Counted from the stretch's first letter, positions 7,954 to 16,478 are shown. The stretch is DNA of 64,000 bases from Enterococcus florum (GCF_004309355.1 NZ_BJCC01000013.1:62001-126000), one strand, 5' to 3'. Program-made: numbers and translations. The notes: generated by a model not told the origin, from the sequence alone.

Positions 7954-8529
7954 ATGATCAAAAAAGAAGACGCAAAGCGCAAGACGATGACCGCTTTATT
8001 GAAGGTCGCTAGAGAGCACTTCACGCAGGAAGGCTATCACGACGCATCATTAGAAAAGATTGCTGAAGAAGCCCACGTGACTCGGGGCGCAGTTTACCAT
8101 CATTTCAAAAATAAGCTGGGCCTATTTCTAGCTGTGTTGGAGCTTGTGCAGCAGGATGTGGCTGCTATGATCGAAGAAGAAGCGATCACCAGCGAAGATC
8201 TGTGGGAACAGCTGATTCTCGGCTCTTGGGGCTTTATCAAAGCAGCCAATAAAGACGAATGCCGCAGAATTTTGCTTGTCGATGCGCCGGGAGTGGTCGG
8301 CTGGGAAGCTTGGCGAAGAGTCGATCAGGAAAATTCCCAGTCGGTTCTGAAATCCCACATCGATCTGCTGCAGCAAAAAGGCTGCTTGGCAGAGGACGTC
8401 GACACTACACTGATGGCTATCGCGCTCTCTGGTGCGCTCAACGAATTAGCCCTGAATTATTCTATTCAAGATCCGACTGATTTGCTGGCTACTATTCGTC
8501 GGCTGGTAGATGGCTTTAAGGCAACCTAA
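7954..8529 (+). CDS. TetR-family transcriptional regulator
   Basis: This 191-residue protein has an N-terminal TetR helix-turn-helix at about residues 10-58 (EKIAEEAHVTRGAVYHHFKN) and an all-helical ligand-binding C-terminal domain. It starts 60 bases after the alkC-like gene, behind AGGAG, and is probably in the same transcript. The palindrome at 7090-7108 is a likely operator, making this an autoregulated repressor of the alkylation-repair gene. The inducer is unknown; a DNA-damaging or antimicrobial compound would fit. Confidence 0.88.
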   Translation: MIKKEDAKRKTMTALLKVAREHFTQEGYHDASLEKIAEEAHVTRGAVYHHFKNKLGLFLAVLELVQQDVAAMIEEEAITSEDLWEQLILGSWGFIKAANKDECRRILLVDAPGVVGWEAWRRVDQENSQSVLKSHIDLLQQKGCLAEDVDTTLMAIALSGALNELALNYSIQDPTDLLATIRRLVDGFKAT

Positions 8530-8583
8530 GACAAACTGTCGACCTGCTTCTTAATCAACGGGTCGTCAACTCGTCCTTGCTAT

Positions 8584-8821
8584 TTACTTAAAGAGCATTT
8601 CCTTTGTTCGCCCCTTTGCATCGGTATGCGGAAATACTTCAAGGGTAGCGTTAGGGAAATCAATGGTCGAGACAAACTGCTTAGAACATCCAAACCTATG
8701 ATTGCATGAATATCACCCAAATTCGGCAAATCCGATTTCACTGGTTTAGCCAACTGGGTATTGCCCATTTGTAAAAGAAACTGCGTCGATACCTAATTCC
8801 TTTTGTAGAGTAAGTATCCAT
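8584..8821 (-). pseudogene. Decayed aspartyl-protease-like (retropepsin-type) gene
   Basis: In the stretch 8530-8910, which has no intact gene, the minus strand carries pieces of one protein in different frames. AAGGAG and an ATG (8819-8821) begin it; a frame reading LQKELGIDAVSFTNGQ follows. Then comes SDLPNLGDIHAIIGLDVL and, after a one-base slip, KQFVSTIDFPNATLEVF and a stop at 8584. The order 'ILGMD-F---IDF' is typical of small aspartyl proteases of the retropepsin type. At least two frameshifts make it non-functional. Confidence 0.45.
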
Positions 8822-8910
8822 AACGACTCCTTGCAAAAATCTTTTTTTACACCACCTCTCAGATATAAAGGAATTATCCTCACCATCAACAGAGAAAAGA
8901 AGGTGCACTC

Positions 8911-9438
8911 ATGAAAACGAAACGCTTACTGCTTCGCCGTTTTATCGAACAGGACGATGCCGATTTATTTGACTATCTGTCCGATGAACGGGTCGTAAAA
9001 TATGAACCCTATCCGCCGCAAACAAGAGAACAATGCAAGGAGCGTGTTCATCTTTATGCGCAGTCCCCTGATTTTTGGGCAGTTTGCCTTACTGATACTG
9101 GCAAAGTGATTGGGACGATCTACCTTGCAGAAAGAGAGCAATTCAGTATGGAGGTCGGCTATGTCTTCAACTATGCTTACCAACACAAAGGGTATGCGAC
9201 AGAAGCCTTGTGGAACCTGTTGTCTCTGTTTTTCTCAGAGAAAGGGGTTCATCGAATCTATGCCCAATGCAACCCAGAAAATTCGGCATCCTGGAGATTA
9301 CTAGAACGCCTTGGTTTCACGCAAGAAGGACGTTTAAGGAGCAATATTTTTTTCAACAGTACAGAAGAGGGGCTGCCCATTTGGCAGGACACTTTCGTTT
9401 ACGGCTTGCTTGAGAATGAACTGAAGGTGTTTGAATAA
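8911..9438 (+). CDS. GNAT-family N-acetyltransferase (RimJ/RimL type)
   Basis: This 175-residue protein has the RimJ/RimL pattern: an N-terminal substrate strand (KTKRLLLRRF), the central strand with EVGYVFNYAYQHKGYATEA that forms the acetyl-CoA pyrophosphate loop, and the C-terminal NPENSASWRLLERLGF segment. It should acetylate a protein N-terminus or a small amine in the cytoplasm; the substrate cannot be told. The start follows AAGAAGGTG. It is a single-gene unit ending at a strong bidirectional terminator. Confidence 0.88.
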   Translation: MKTKRLLLRRFIEQDDADLFDYLSDERVVKYEPYPPQTREQCKERVHLYAQSPDFWAVCLTDTGKVIGTIYLAEREQFSMEVGYVFNYAYQHKGYATEALWNLLSLFFSEKGVHRIYAQCNPENSASWRLLERLGFTQEGRLRSNIFFNSTEEGLPIWQDTFVYGLLENELKVFE

Positions 9439-9479
9439 AATGAAAAAGAAGCAGTTTGGCTAACTGCTTCTTTTTCATT
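9439..9479. terminator. Bidirectional terminator
   Basis: An 18-base perfect inverted repeat (9439-9456 and 9462-9479) with A-rich and T-rich flanks separates the rightward acetyltransferase gene from the leftward pilus-locus end. It serves both. Confidence 0.9.
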
Positions 9480-9486
9480 CCTTCTG

Positions 9487-9795
9487 TTATTCAACGATTA
9501 GAGAGTTGAGTGATCGACTGTATTCTAAAACAACTGTTTTAGCAATTTCCTGATCGATCTTGCCTTCTTCTTCTAATTGGTTGATCAATTTTACAACGGT
9601 ATCGTTGTCTTTTCGATCGCTGATTTGAATTTTTTGGATCAGCTTGTCAATTCGTTTACGTATCGTAGGGTAGCTGGTCGAATACGTTCCTGCAAGCTCT
9701 TTGATCGAACCAGAGGAAAGCAGAAAATACTTAACAAAATCAACTTCTTCGTCACTTAAATCTAAAAACCAGCGTGGTACCTTTTCTCTATTCAT
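9487..9795 (-). CDS. DUF2089-like small regulatory protein
   Basis: The 102-residue protein resembles the DUF2089 family: a W-F-L-D-L-S-x-E-E start, then a helix-turn-helix-like segment SGSIKELAGTYSTSYPTIRKR, then a helical C-terminus. The zinc-ribbon start seen in some members is absent. GAGGTG precedes the ATG. It lies only 26 bases after the stop of the giant LPXTG gene with no terminator between, so it is probably the last gene of the pilus operon. A DNA-binding or feedback role is inferred from the HTH-like motif only. Confidence 0.7.
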   Translation of the reverse strand: MNREKVPRWFLDLSDEEVDFVKYFLLSSGSIKELAGTYSTSYPTIRKRIDKLIQKIQISDRKDNDTVVKLINQLEEEGKIDQEIAKTVVLEYSRSLNSLIVE

Positions 9796-9821
9796 ACTTC
9801 ACCTCTTCTCTACGTTTCGTA

Positions 9822-12800
9822 CTATTTGTGTGCTTTAGCTTTTTGGAGTAATGACAAACTACTCAACAGCAAGATCACTCCGATCAGAATAAACAAGTGG
9901 TTGGTTTCACTCCCGGTTCTTGGTAATTCTTTTTTGCTTGAAGCAGTCGCATTGTCGACAGACGTTCTTCCAGAACCGTTGGATCTGTCGTTATTCACTA
10001 TTCCGTTGTTTACATTCCCACCTAGATTTCCATTCCCTTTGTTGCCATTTCCTCCAGCAACATTGGTTTTAGAGGAGTCTTTGGTGCTGCTGTCTGTACT
10101 ACTTGGTTTCGTACTTGATGAGCTACTGCTATCCGTGCTACTTGGTTTTGTACTCGATGAACTGCTGCTATCTGTACTACTTGGTTTCGTGCTAGATGAA
10201 CTGCTATTGTCTGTACTACTTGGTTTCGTGCTGGATGAGCTGCTGTCCGTGCTGCTTGGTTTGGTACTCGATGAGCTGCTACTGTCCGTACTACTTGGTT
10301 TCGTACTCGATGAACTGCTGCTATCCGTACTACTTGGTTTCGTGCTCGACGAGCTGCTGTCCGTGCTACTTGGTTTCGTACTAGACGAGCTGCTACTGTC
10401 CGTGCTACTTGGTTTCGTGCTGGATGAGCTGCTACTGTCTGTACTACTTGGTTTGGTACTTGATGAGCTGCTACTGTCCGTACTGCTTGGTTTCGTACTT
10501 GATGAACTGCTGCTATCTGTACTGCTTGGTTTCGTACTTGATGAGCTGCTACTATCTGTACTGCTTGGTTTCGTACTCGATGAGCTGCTGTCGCTACTAC
10601 TTGGTTTGGTACTCGATGAACTGCTGCTATCCGTACTGCTTGGTTTCGTGCTAGATGAGCTACTGTCCGTGCTACTTGGTTTGGTACTAGACGAGCTACT
10701 ACTGTCTGTACTGCTTGGTTTCGTGCTAGATGAGCTGCTGTCCGTGCTACTTGGTTTTGTGCTGGATGAACTGCTGCTATCCGTACTACTTGGTTTCGTG
10801 CTGGATGAGCTGCTGTCCGTGCTGCTTGGTTTGGTACTCGATGAACTGCTGCTATCTGTACTGCTTGGTTTCGTACTTGATGAGCTGCTACTATCTGTAC
10901 TGCTTGGTTTCGTACTCGATGAGCTGCTGTCGCTACTACTTGGTTTGGTACTCGATGAACTGCTGCTATCCGTACTGCTTGGTTTCGTGCTAGATGAGCT
11001 ACTGTCCGTGCTACTTGGTTTGGTACTAGACGAGCTACTACTGTCTGTACTGCTTGGTTTCGTGCTAGATGAGCTGCTGTCCGTGCTACTTGGTTTTGTG
11101 CTGGATGAACTGCTGCTATCTGTACTACTTGGTTTCGTGCTAGATGAACTACTGCTATCCGTACTGCTTGGTTTGGTGCTGGATGAGCTGCTACTGTCCG
11201 TGCTACTTGGTTTCGTACTAGACGAGCTGCTACTATCCGTACTACTTGGTTTCGTACTCGATGAGCTGCTGTCCGTGCTACTTGGCTTCGTGCTAGATGA
11301 GCTGCTGTCCGTGCTACTTGGTTTTGTGCTGGATGAACTGCTGCTATCTGTACTACTTGGTTTCGTGCTAGATGAACTACTGCTATCCGTACTGCTTGGT
11401 TTGGTGCTGGATGAGCTGCTACTGTCCGTGCTACTTGGTTTCGTACTTGATGAACTGCTGTCCGTGCTGCTTGGTTTCGTACTCGATGAACTGCTGCTAT
11501 CCGTACTGCTTGGTTTCGTGCTAGATGAGCTGCTACTATCCGTACTACTTGGTTTCGTACTCGATGAGCTGCTGTCCGTGCTACTTGGCTTCGTGCTAGA
11601 TGAGCTGCTGTCCGTGCTACTTGGTTTCGTGCTGGATGAGCTGCTGTCCGTGCTACTTGGTTTTGTGCTGGATGAACTGCTGCTATCTGTACTACTTGGT
11701 TTCGTGCTCGATGAACTACTGCTATCCGTACTGCTTGGTTTGGTGCTGGATGAGCTGCTACTGTCCGTGCTACTTGGTTTCGTACTAGACGAGCTGCTAT
11801 CCGTACTGCTTGGTTTCGTGCTGGATGAACTGCTGCTATCCGTACTGCTTGGTTTCGTACTCGATGAGCTGCTGCTATCTGTGCTACTTGGTTTCGTACT
11901 AGACGAGCTGCTACTGTCGCTACTACTTGGTTTGGTACTCGATGAGCTGCTGCTATCTGTGCTACTTGGTTTCGTACTAGACGAGCTGCTGCTATCTGTA
12001 CTGCTTGGTTTCGTACTTGATGAGCTGCTGCTGTCCGTGCTGCTTGGTTTCGTGCTGGATGAACTGCTGCTATCTGTACTACTTGGTTTCGTACTCGATG
12101 AGCTACTGCTGTCCGTGCTACTTGGTTTCGTGCTCGATGAACTGCTGCTATCCGTACTACTTGGTTTGGTGCTGGATGAGCTACTGCTGTCCGTGCTACT
12201 TGGTTTCGTGCTCGATGAACTGCTGCTATCTGTACTGCTTGGTTTCGTACTCGATGAACTGCTGTCGCTACTGCTTGGTTGGGTACTCGATGACGAACTA
12301 CTGCTAGAGCTGCCGCCTGTGCCTTTAGTATCAGCTTCATGTGCCCCTATATCGGTCTTTCCATCTGTTAACGCATTTCCAAAGTAGTCTCGACCGCCGT
12401 TGTCAGGAATTTCTGTTCCGGCATCGATGGCAGGAGAATTTTCTGTCAACTGATATCCGCTGACAGAATTCATGCCGACGCCTCCAGTTCCTGGTGCTTG
12501 GAGGAGTTGACCTTCGATCAACTCGTCTTCTTTTACTGCTCGTTCATGGTCGCCTTCTGGTCCTGTCACATTGTAAGTACCGTCGTATTCGATATCTGGA
12601 CTTTTTACAATGACCGGGTTTTGCTCGTTGCTTGGAAGGTTGGTATAGCCGTAATAGACATTGTTATCAAACTGTACTGTTGCCGGATGTTCTTGTCTAT
12701 CTGGTTCCCCTTTGTCCAATTGTCCGACCTGCCAATGTGGAGTGATTTTTCCGCCTTCATTGTAAAAAATGTTGTTTTTCACTCGAAGTTGGCCCGGACT

Positions 12801-14192
12801 TTGTCGACTGATAATATCTGTATTGGTTCCCGATCCGGTATAAAAGGTATTGTTATACACCTGCCCGACATCTTCTTCGCTGATATCCGTCGTCCATTTA
12901 GGATCTAAGCTATTGGCTGCCAGGAACAAGTGCTTACGGTCATTTTCACTGATGTTGTAGCGAATGACACTGTTGAAGTTCTTCGCGTCGCACAGGAGCA
13001 TAAAACCGCCTTGATTCCCGTGGCTGTAGTTGTACTGATAAAGCGTGCCTGTGCCTGAGTCGCAATCAAAGCCTTCGCCATCGTAATTATCAGCGGTATC
13101 AAACGCCTCATTGAATTGAAAGGTCGGATAATAACACAACCATGGCCAGATTCCAGCGTTTACCTGCCAATAATAGGGTTTAAACTCTGGACTAGGATTT
13201 CTGAACAGATCGCCATCGGCTCTGGCATGTGTTTGACTGGCACTGTCAGAGACATTGTATTGGATCATCGGTAAATAGCAATTTTGCGGAACGATCGAAT
13301 CGCCGCCAGAATCCTTGACATAGTTGTTTTCAATCAATACATTAGTGTGCCCATAGGTCTGACTTTGCACAGGATCGATCTTGTCTGCAACACGCTCGTC
13401 GGTGATCGTCCCTTCAAATGCGGTGCATCCAACAGAAATCCCAGTTCTTCTGGTATTCGCTACATAACTGTTGGTGACTGAAATAGTGTCGAAACGCGTG
13501 ACATTATTCAAGTCCGGCTTGCCGCCTACGGTGAAAAAGATCCCGCCATTGCCGAAATCCTTCGAATGAATATGTCCATCCACATCCGTCACTTGCAGAT
13601 CATCCAAGTGGATGTTTTGAGTCAGACCGTTGTCCTTAGCTAGAATATAAACTCCGACACGTCCTTCTTTGGATTTCGGACTACCAACTAATTTCCAAAG
13701 CTGATCAGCTCGCTGGCTTTCATCGGGGTGAATGTTAGTCACGGCAAAATTTCTCATGGTCCAACCGCTGGCATTGTAAAGTGTGACCGCGGAATAAATT
13801 TCTTTATTCATGGATTGCATCGGCTCGATAAATTCTCCACCTTGCCCATTGATTTGTGCTTTCCCACCTGTCGATCCATAGCTCTCCAACGTGATCGGTG
13901 CTTCTGCTGTTCCTTCCCCATTGACCTTGCCTTCTAAAAACAGGGTATCGTTGAAGACACTGTCTTCATGAAGTCGGATCGTATCTCCGGGTTCAAACAT
14001 GGTTGCTTCGACCTTGTCCAAGGTTGCCCATGCGTCATCGGGAGAAGTTCCTGTATTCGTATCGTTTCCTTCGGCAGCATCTACATAATAAACGGTTCCG
14101 GCTGCCTCTGCCTCTTGCGGAAAGAGACCAACTAGCAAAGGAATGATCAGTGTCAGTACCCCAACGACTGACACTAGCTGTTTTCTTTTCAT
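9822..14192 (-). CDS. LPXTG surface protein, beta-helix head on a giant Ser/Thr repeat stalk
   Basis: This 1456-residue protein has a signal peptide (residues 1-30). Residues about 31-620 form a head rich in Asn-Asn-x-(Tyr/Phe) turns, typical of right-handed parallel beta-helix proteins such as polysaccharide lyases and adhesins. Then follow about 750 residues of a 12-13-residue repeat (SSSSSTKPSSTD) and a short Gly/Asn linker. It ends in a sorting signal: LPRTGSE, hydrophobic stretch, positive tail. It should be sortase-anchored to peptidoglycan, with the stalk probably glycosylated and extending the head from the wall; the ligand or sugar substrate is unknown. AGGAGG precedes the ATG. The foldase gene ends 9 bases upstream, so it belongs to the pilus operon. 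Confidence 0.85.
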   Translation of the reverse strand: MKRKQLVSVVGVLTLIIPLLVGLFPQEAEAAGTVYYVDAAEGNDTNTGTSPDDAWATLDKVEATMFEPGDTIRLHEDSVFNDTLFLEGKVNGEGTAEAPITLESYGSTGGKAQINGQGGEFIEPMQSMNKEIYSAVTLYNASGWTMRNFAVTNIHPDESQRADQLWKLVGSPKSKEGRVGVYILAKDNGLTQNIHLDDLQVTDVDGHIHSKDFGNGGIFFTVGGKPDLNNVTRFDTISVTNSYVANTRRTGISVGCTAFEGTITDERVADKIDPVQSQTYGHTNVLIENNYVKDSGGDSIVPQNCYLPMIQYNVSDSASQTHARADGDLFRNPSPEFKPYYWQVNAGIWPWLCYYPTFQFNEAFDTADNYDGEGFDCDSGTGTLYQYNYSHGNQGGFMLLCDAKNFNSVIRYNISENDRKHLFLAANSLDPKWTTDISEEDVGQVYNNTFYTGSGTNTDIISRQSPGQLRVKNNIFYNEGGKITPHWQVGQLDKGEPDRQEHPATVQFDNNVYYGYTNLPSNEQNPVIVKSPDIEYDGTYNVTGPEGDHERAVKEDELIEGQLLQAPGTGGVGMNSVSGYQLTENSPAIDAGTEIPDNGGRDYFGNALTDGKTDIGAHEADTKGTGGSSSSSSSSSTQPSSSDSSSSSTKPSSTDSSSSSSTKPSSTDSSSSSSTKPSSTDSSSSSSTKPSSTDSSSSSSTKPSSTDSSSSSSTKPSSTDSSSSSSTKPSSTDSSSSSSTKPSSTDSSSSSSTKPSSSDSSSSSSTKPSSTDSSSSSSTKPSSTDSSSSSSTKPSSTDSSSSSTKPSSTDSSSSSSTKPSSTDSSSSSSTKPSSTDSSSSSSTKPSSTDSSSSSTKPSSTDSSSSSTKPSSTDSSSSSTKPSSTDSSSSSSTKPSSTDSSSSSSTKPSSTDSSSSSTKPSSTDSSSSSSTKPSSTDSSSSSSTKPSSTDSSSSSSTKPSSTDSSSSSTKPSSTDSSSSSTKPSSTDSSSSSSTKPSSTDSSSSSSTKPSSTDSSSSSSTKPSSTDSSSSSSTKPSSTDSSSSSTKPSSTDSSSSSSTKPSSTDSSSSSTKPSSTDSSSSSSTKPSSSDSSSSSTKPSSTDSSSSSSTKPSSTDSSSSSSTKPSSTDSSSSSTKPSSTDSSSSSSTKPSSTDSSSSSTKPSSTDSSSSSSTKPSSTDSSSSSTKPSSTDSSSSSSTKPSSSDSSSSSTKPSSTDSSSSSSTKPSSTDSSSSSSTKPSSTDSSSSSSTKPSSTDSSSSSSTKPSSTDSSSSSSTKPSSTDSSSSSTKPSSTDSSSSSSTKPSSTDSSSSSSTKPSSTDSSSSSTKPSSTDNSSSSSTKPSSTDSSSSSSTKPSSTDSSSSSSTKPSSTDSSTKDSSKTNVAGGNGNKGNGNLGGNVNNGIVNNDRSNGSGRTSVDNATASSKKELPRTGSETNHLFILIGVILLLSSLSLLQKAKAHK
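10075..12310 (-). repeat. 36/39-bp tandem repeats encoding the Ser-rich stalk
   Basis: About sixty tandem units of 36 or 39 bp encode variants of SSSSSTKPSSTD. A 281-bp block at 10501-10781 recurs identically at 10840-11120, offset 339 bp, and further shared blocks lie at 11081-11800, which indicates recent slippage or unequal recombination. The long open frames on other strands are a by-product of the repeat. Assembly here may be unreliable in short-read data. Confidence 0.95.
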
Positions 14193-14201
14193 TGGTACCT
14201 C

Positions 14202-15086
14202 CTATTGTCTATGTTCTACTTTTGCGGCGTCTACCCACTTTTCCAAATGTTTTTGGTAATTCTCTTTTTCCAGTTGGATGCGAATCGTTTCAGAGACCGC
14301 TTCCAATGGTTGGATCGGTCCTTTGTTGGTACTGATGCAGTAATAGCTGCGTGCGTTTTTGCCTTCGCCGTAAACCGAGCTCCAGGTCTGTGCTTTTAAT
14401 TGCACGATCTCTTGAATCTCTTCGTCGTAATATTTGAGCCAATCACGCATCGTACTTTCTTTTAACTGAACCTTTTCCAGCTTAATTCCTTTGTCCCCCT
14501 CCAACTGATCAGTCGTTCCTTTGACAGCAATCAATTCCTTTAACTGTTTCTCATCGCCGCATACACGATACAATTCTTTGTTCTCAACTTCGCGAAAGGC
14601 TTCAGGATAGTCTTTGTAAAATGTTTTGACATCTTTATCGGTGACTTCCTGCTGGCAGCTTTTTTTGAGATCGCTGATGCTGTTGCTGAGGGTATAGGCA
14701 TAGTAAGTCGCTTCATCGTACTCGCGCAAACCATAGACGACTTGTTTCTTTTTGATTTTTTTCTGATTCTTCTGATTGGTCTTTTCCATTTGCTTGACCA
14801 CTGCTTGATAGCTGTCAACGACTTCGAAGCCTGCTTTTTTGGCTTGCTCCAATTGCACTTTGTCTTCGACGATCTGCTCTTGCAGTTCCTTTTTCTCCAG
14901 CTGAGGATAGACCTTTTGATAAAAGACATATTCCTCCTTGGAGATTTTTTGTCCGTTGACTCTCATCACCCATTGGTTGTTCCACCAAAGGAATCCTGCC
15001 AAACACAGCAGCAGGACCACTACTGGAATGATGATTTTTTTGTGTTGAAATGCGTTGTTTTTAATGTTCATTACTCGTTGCTTCAT
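14202..15086 (-). CDS. Membrane-anchored PrsA/SurA-like foldase
   Basis: This 294-residue protein has one N-terminal transmembrane segment (residues 17-36) with a short cytoplasmic Lys-rich start. Next is a SurA_N-like region (VNGQKISKEEYVFYQKVY onward), a Lys/Gln coiled-coil, and a C-terminal parvulin-like region ending in KYHLEKW-type helix. There is no lipobox Cys, unlike PrsA. The start was moved to the ATG behind AAGGAG at good spacing, rather than one 30 bases upstream. It lies between sortase and the repeat adhesin in one operon. I infer it helps fold pilus or adhesin subunits outside the membrane; isomerase activity is doubtful. Confidence 0.7.
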   Translation of the reverse strand: MKQRVMNIKNNAFQHKKIIIPVVVLLLCLAGFLWWNNQWVMRVNGQKISKEEYVFYQKVYPQLEKKELQEQIVEDKVQLEQAKKAGFEVVDSYQAVVKQMEKTNQKNQKKIKKKQVVYGLREYDEATYYAYTLSNSISDLKKSCQQEVTDKDVKTFYKDYPEAFREVENKELYRVCGDEKQLKELIAVKGTTDQLEGDKGIKLEKVQLKESTMRDWLKYYDEEIQEIVQLKAQTWSSVYGEGKNARSYYCISTNKGPIQPLEAVSETIRIQLEKENYQKHLEKWVDAAKVEHRQ

Positions 15087-15154
15087 GAAGTCTTTCTCCT
15101 TAGAAAAGCTACACAAACCCGAACTCTACTGAATCCGAGATTGCTGCGAAGCAT

Positions 15155-16375
15155 TTATCCTTTGGTTGCTGTTAAGACCAGTAAACGATCCGTTTGTTGG
15201 ATGGTGTATTGCTTCGACCGCGGTTTCAACGAAAATGTATGACCCTTGATTTTCTTCACCTTGGTTCGAGCAAAAATCTTCGGTTGGCCTTCCAGCTTGA
15301 TGCCATAAGTTTTGCCAAAGACTGCCGGAAACTCGACTTTTCCTTCTTCGTCAGTCGTTTCGATCACTGGCTGTCCCTCAACTAGAACTGGATTCTTGCC
15401 CTTTTTTCCAGTCATTTGAATCTTTTGCCCGGTGATCGGCACCTTGGTCTGCTGGTCGATGAGATAAAAAATCAACTGATACTTTCTTAAACCGATCATG
15501 CCTAATCGAATGATGTAGCAAAATAATCCTAACAAGAGCAAGCTACCGATAATCGCGGCGATCAGTACACCGAGCTGCTTCCATTGTTTACGGTTATCAA
15601 CTGCTGCTTTTTCTTTGGCAATTTTTTTCGTATAAGGAACTCGATGTCCGCGGACCAGCAAGCGATGGGAATTAACTCCGTAAGGCGTACAGGTCAATAA
15701 GGTCACATAATCCATTCCTTCTGCAATCAGCAGATCTCTGGTTTCCGTTGGTTCGATCACTTTGACCTGATCGACTTCATACGCATGGGTCTCATCCAAT
15801 ACTTCAATAAAAAAAAGATCCTTTGACTCCAGCTTGGGCAGATCGGTAAACAGCTTGGCTTCTCTTAACCCGCGGTGGGAAGAGATCACCGAATGCGACC
15901 CTGGACCGCCCTTCAATGAAGAGGTGCTTTCTAGGATGGCCGCTCCCTTTGACAGAAAGAATTCGTTGGTGACATCAAAGATCGGCAGCTTGACATCGAT
16001 CTTAGGGATCACCACGGTGCCGGCGGTATGCTGTTCGATGTACGAAGGCGTCGGCTTGACCTTCTTTTCTTTGTTGCGACGGGCTTCAGAAAAAGGCTCA
16101 CCATCTGATCCGGGATTCTTTTCCTTCTTGGCCTTTTCGTTTCGCTCATCCATTTCTTTTTGGATGCGTGCGATTTCGGCTTTGTTCTTTTTCGAAGCTT
16201 CTTTCTGGTAGCTTTGAACGATTTTTTGATCCAAGTAATCATTAATGCTTTGACTTAAGATCGGGTAGAGCAGCAGCGTAAGCCCAAACATCAGAAAAAT
16301 CAGCATCACAATCCGCTGCAGCATCACTGCGACCGCATTTGATTTCTTTTCTCCCTTTTTCTTTAGCTTTGTCAT
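15155..16375 (-). CDS. srtC: Class C (pilus) sortase with extra C-terminal domain
   Basis: This 406-residue protein has a first membrane segment at about 17-38, a charged coiled linker (50-110), the sortase barrel (115-248), a second membrane segment at about 268-290, and an added 110-residue tail. Catalytic residues are visible: H167 in SSHRG, C229 in LLTCTPYG, R238. Two membrane anchors and the pilin neighbourhood mark it as the polymerising class C enzyme, which joins pilins through the YPKN lysine. I see no typical Asp-Pro-aromatic lid motif; EPF near 93-95 is a weak candidate. The tail (301-406) resembles a Cna_B/prealbumin-type beta domain, which is unusual because topology places it in the cytoplasm. 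A GGGGGAG site precedes the ATG. Confidence 0.9.
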   Translation of the reverse strand: MTKLKKKGEKKSNAVAVMLQRIVMLIFLMFGLTLLLYPILSQSINDYLDQKIVQSYQKEASKKNKAEIARIQKEMDERNEKAKKEKNPGSDGEPFSEARRNKEKKVKPTPSYIEQHTAGTVVIPKIDVKLPIFDVTNEFFLSKGAAILESTSSLKGGPGSHSVISSHRGLREAKLFTDLPKLESKDLFFIEVLDETHAYEVDQVKVIEPTETRDLLIAEGMDYVTLLTCTPYGVNSHRLLVRGHRVPYTKKIAKEKAAVDNRKQWKQLGVLIAAIIGSLLLLGLFCYIIRLGMIGLRKYQLIFYLIDQQTKVPITGQKIQMTGKKGKNPVLVEGQPVIETTDEEGKVEFPAVFGKTYGIKLEGQPKIFARTKVKKIKGHTFSLKPRSKQYTIQQTDRLLVLTATKG

Positions 16376-16409
16376 CGTCGTGCTCCCCCGTCATCGATTG
16401 ATTGAAAAA

Positions 16410-16452
16410 GACAGTAACAAGTCTTGCATGCTTGCAGTCCTTCGTTACTGTC
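16410..16452 (-). terminator. Terminator/attenuator between major pilin and sortase genes
   Basis: GACAGTAAC (16410-16418) pairs with GTTACTGTC (16444-16452). Read leftward, the stem is followed by TTTTTC. It should cut most transcripts after the pilin genes and leave a minority to read into sortase, foldase and adhesin. Confidence 0.65.
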
Positions 16453-16478
16453 TTATTGAAGCATGCGCTTCGAGTTAT

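Noticed and set aside
7890-7957. A 12-codon frame (MKTSLYPVLMSF) and an overlapping frame reading LPSIDEFLNNYTGEPSK between alkC and tetR
   Set aside because: The first is too short to support. The second looks protein-like and ends at the tetR start but has no start codon; it may be a frameshifted tail of the alkC-like protein, but the evidence is too thin to call.
10075-12310. Possible CRISPR or other non-coding array
   Set aside because: Units are contiguous, without unique spacers, and translate as a Ser/Thr/Lys/Pro stalk in frame with a signal peptide and an LPXTG anchor.
9826-12387. An 853-codon open frame on the plus strand opposite the repeat adhesin, and another of 772 codons on the minus strand
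   Set aside because: Both are artefacts of tandem repeats whose unit length is a multiple of three and lacks stops in several frames. They have no ribosome-binding site and encode monotonous text.
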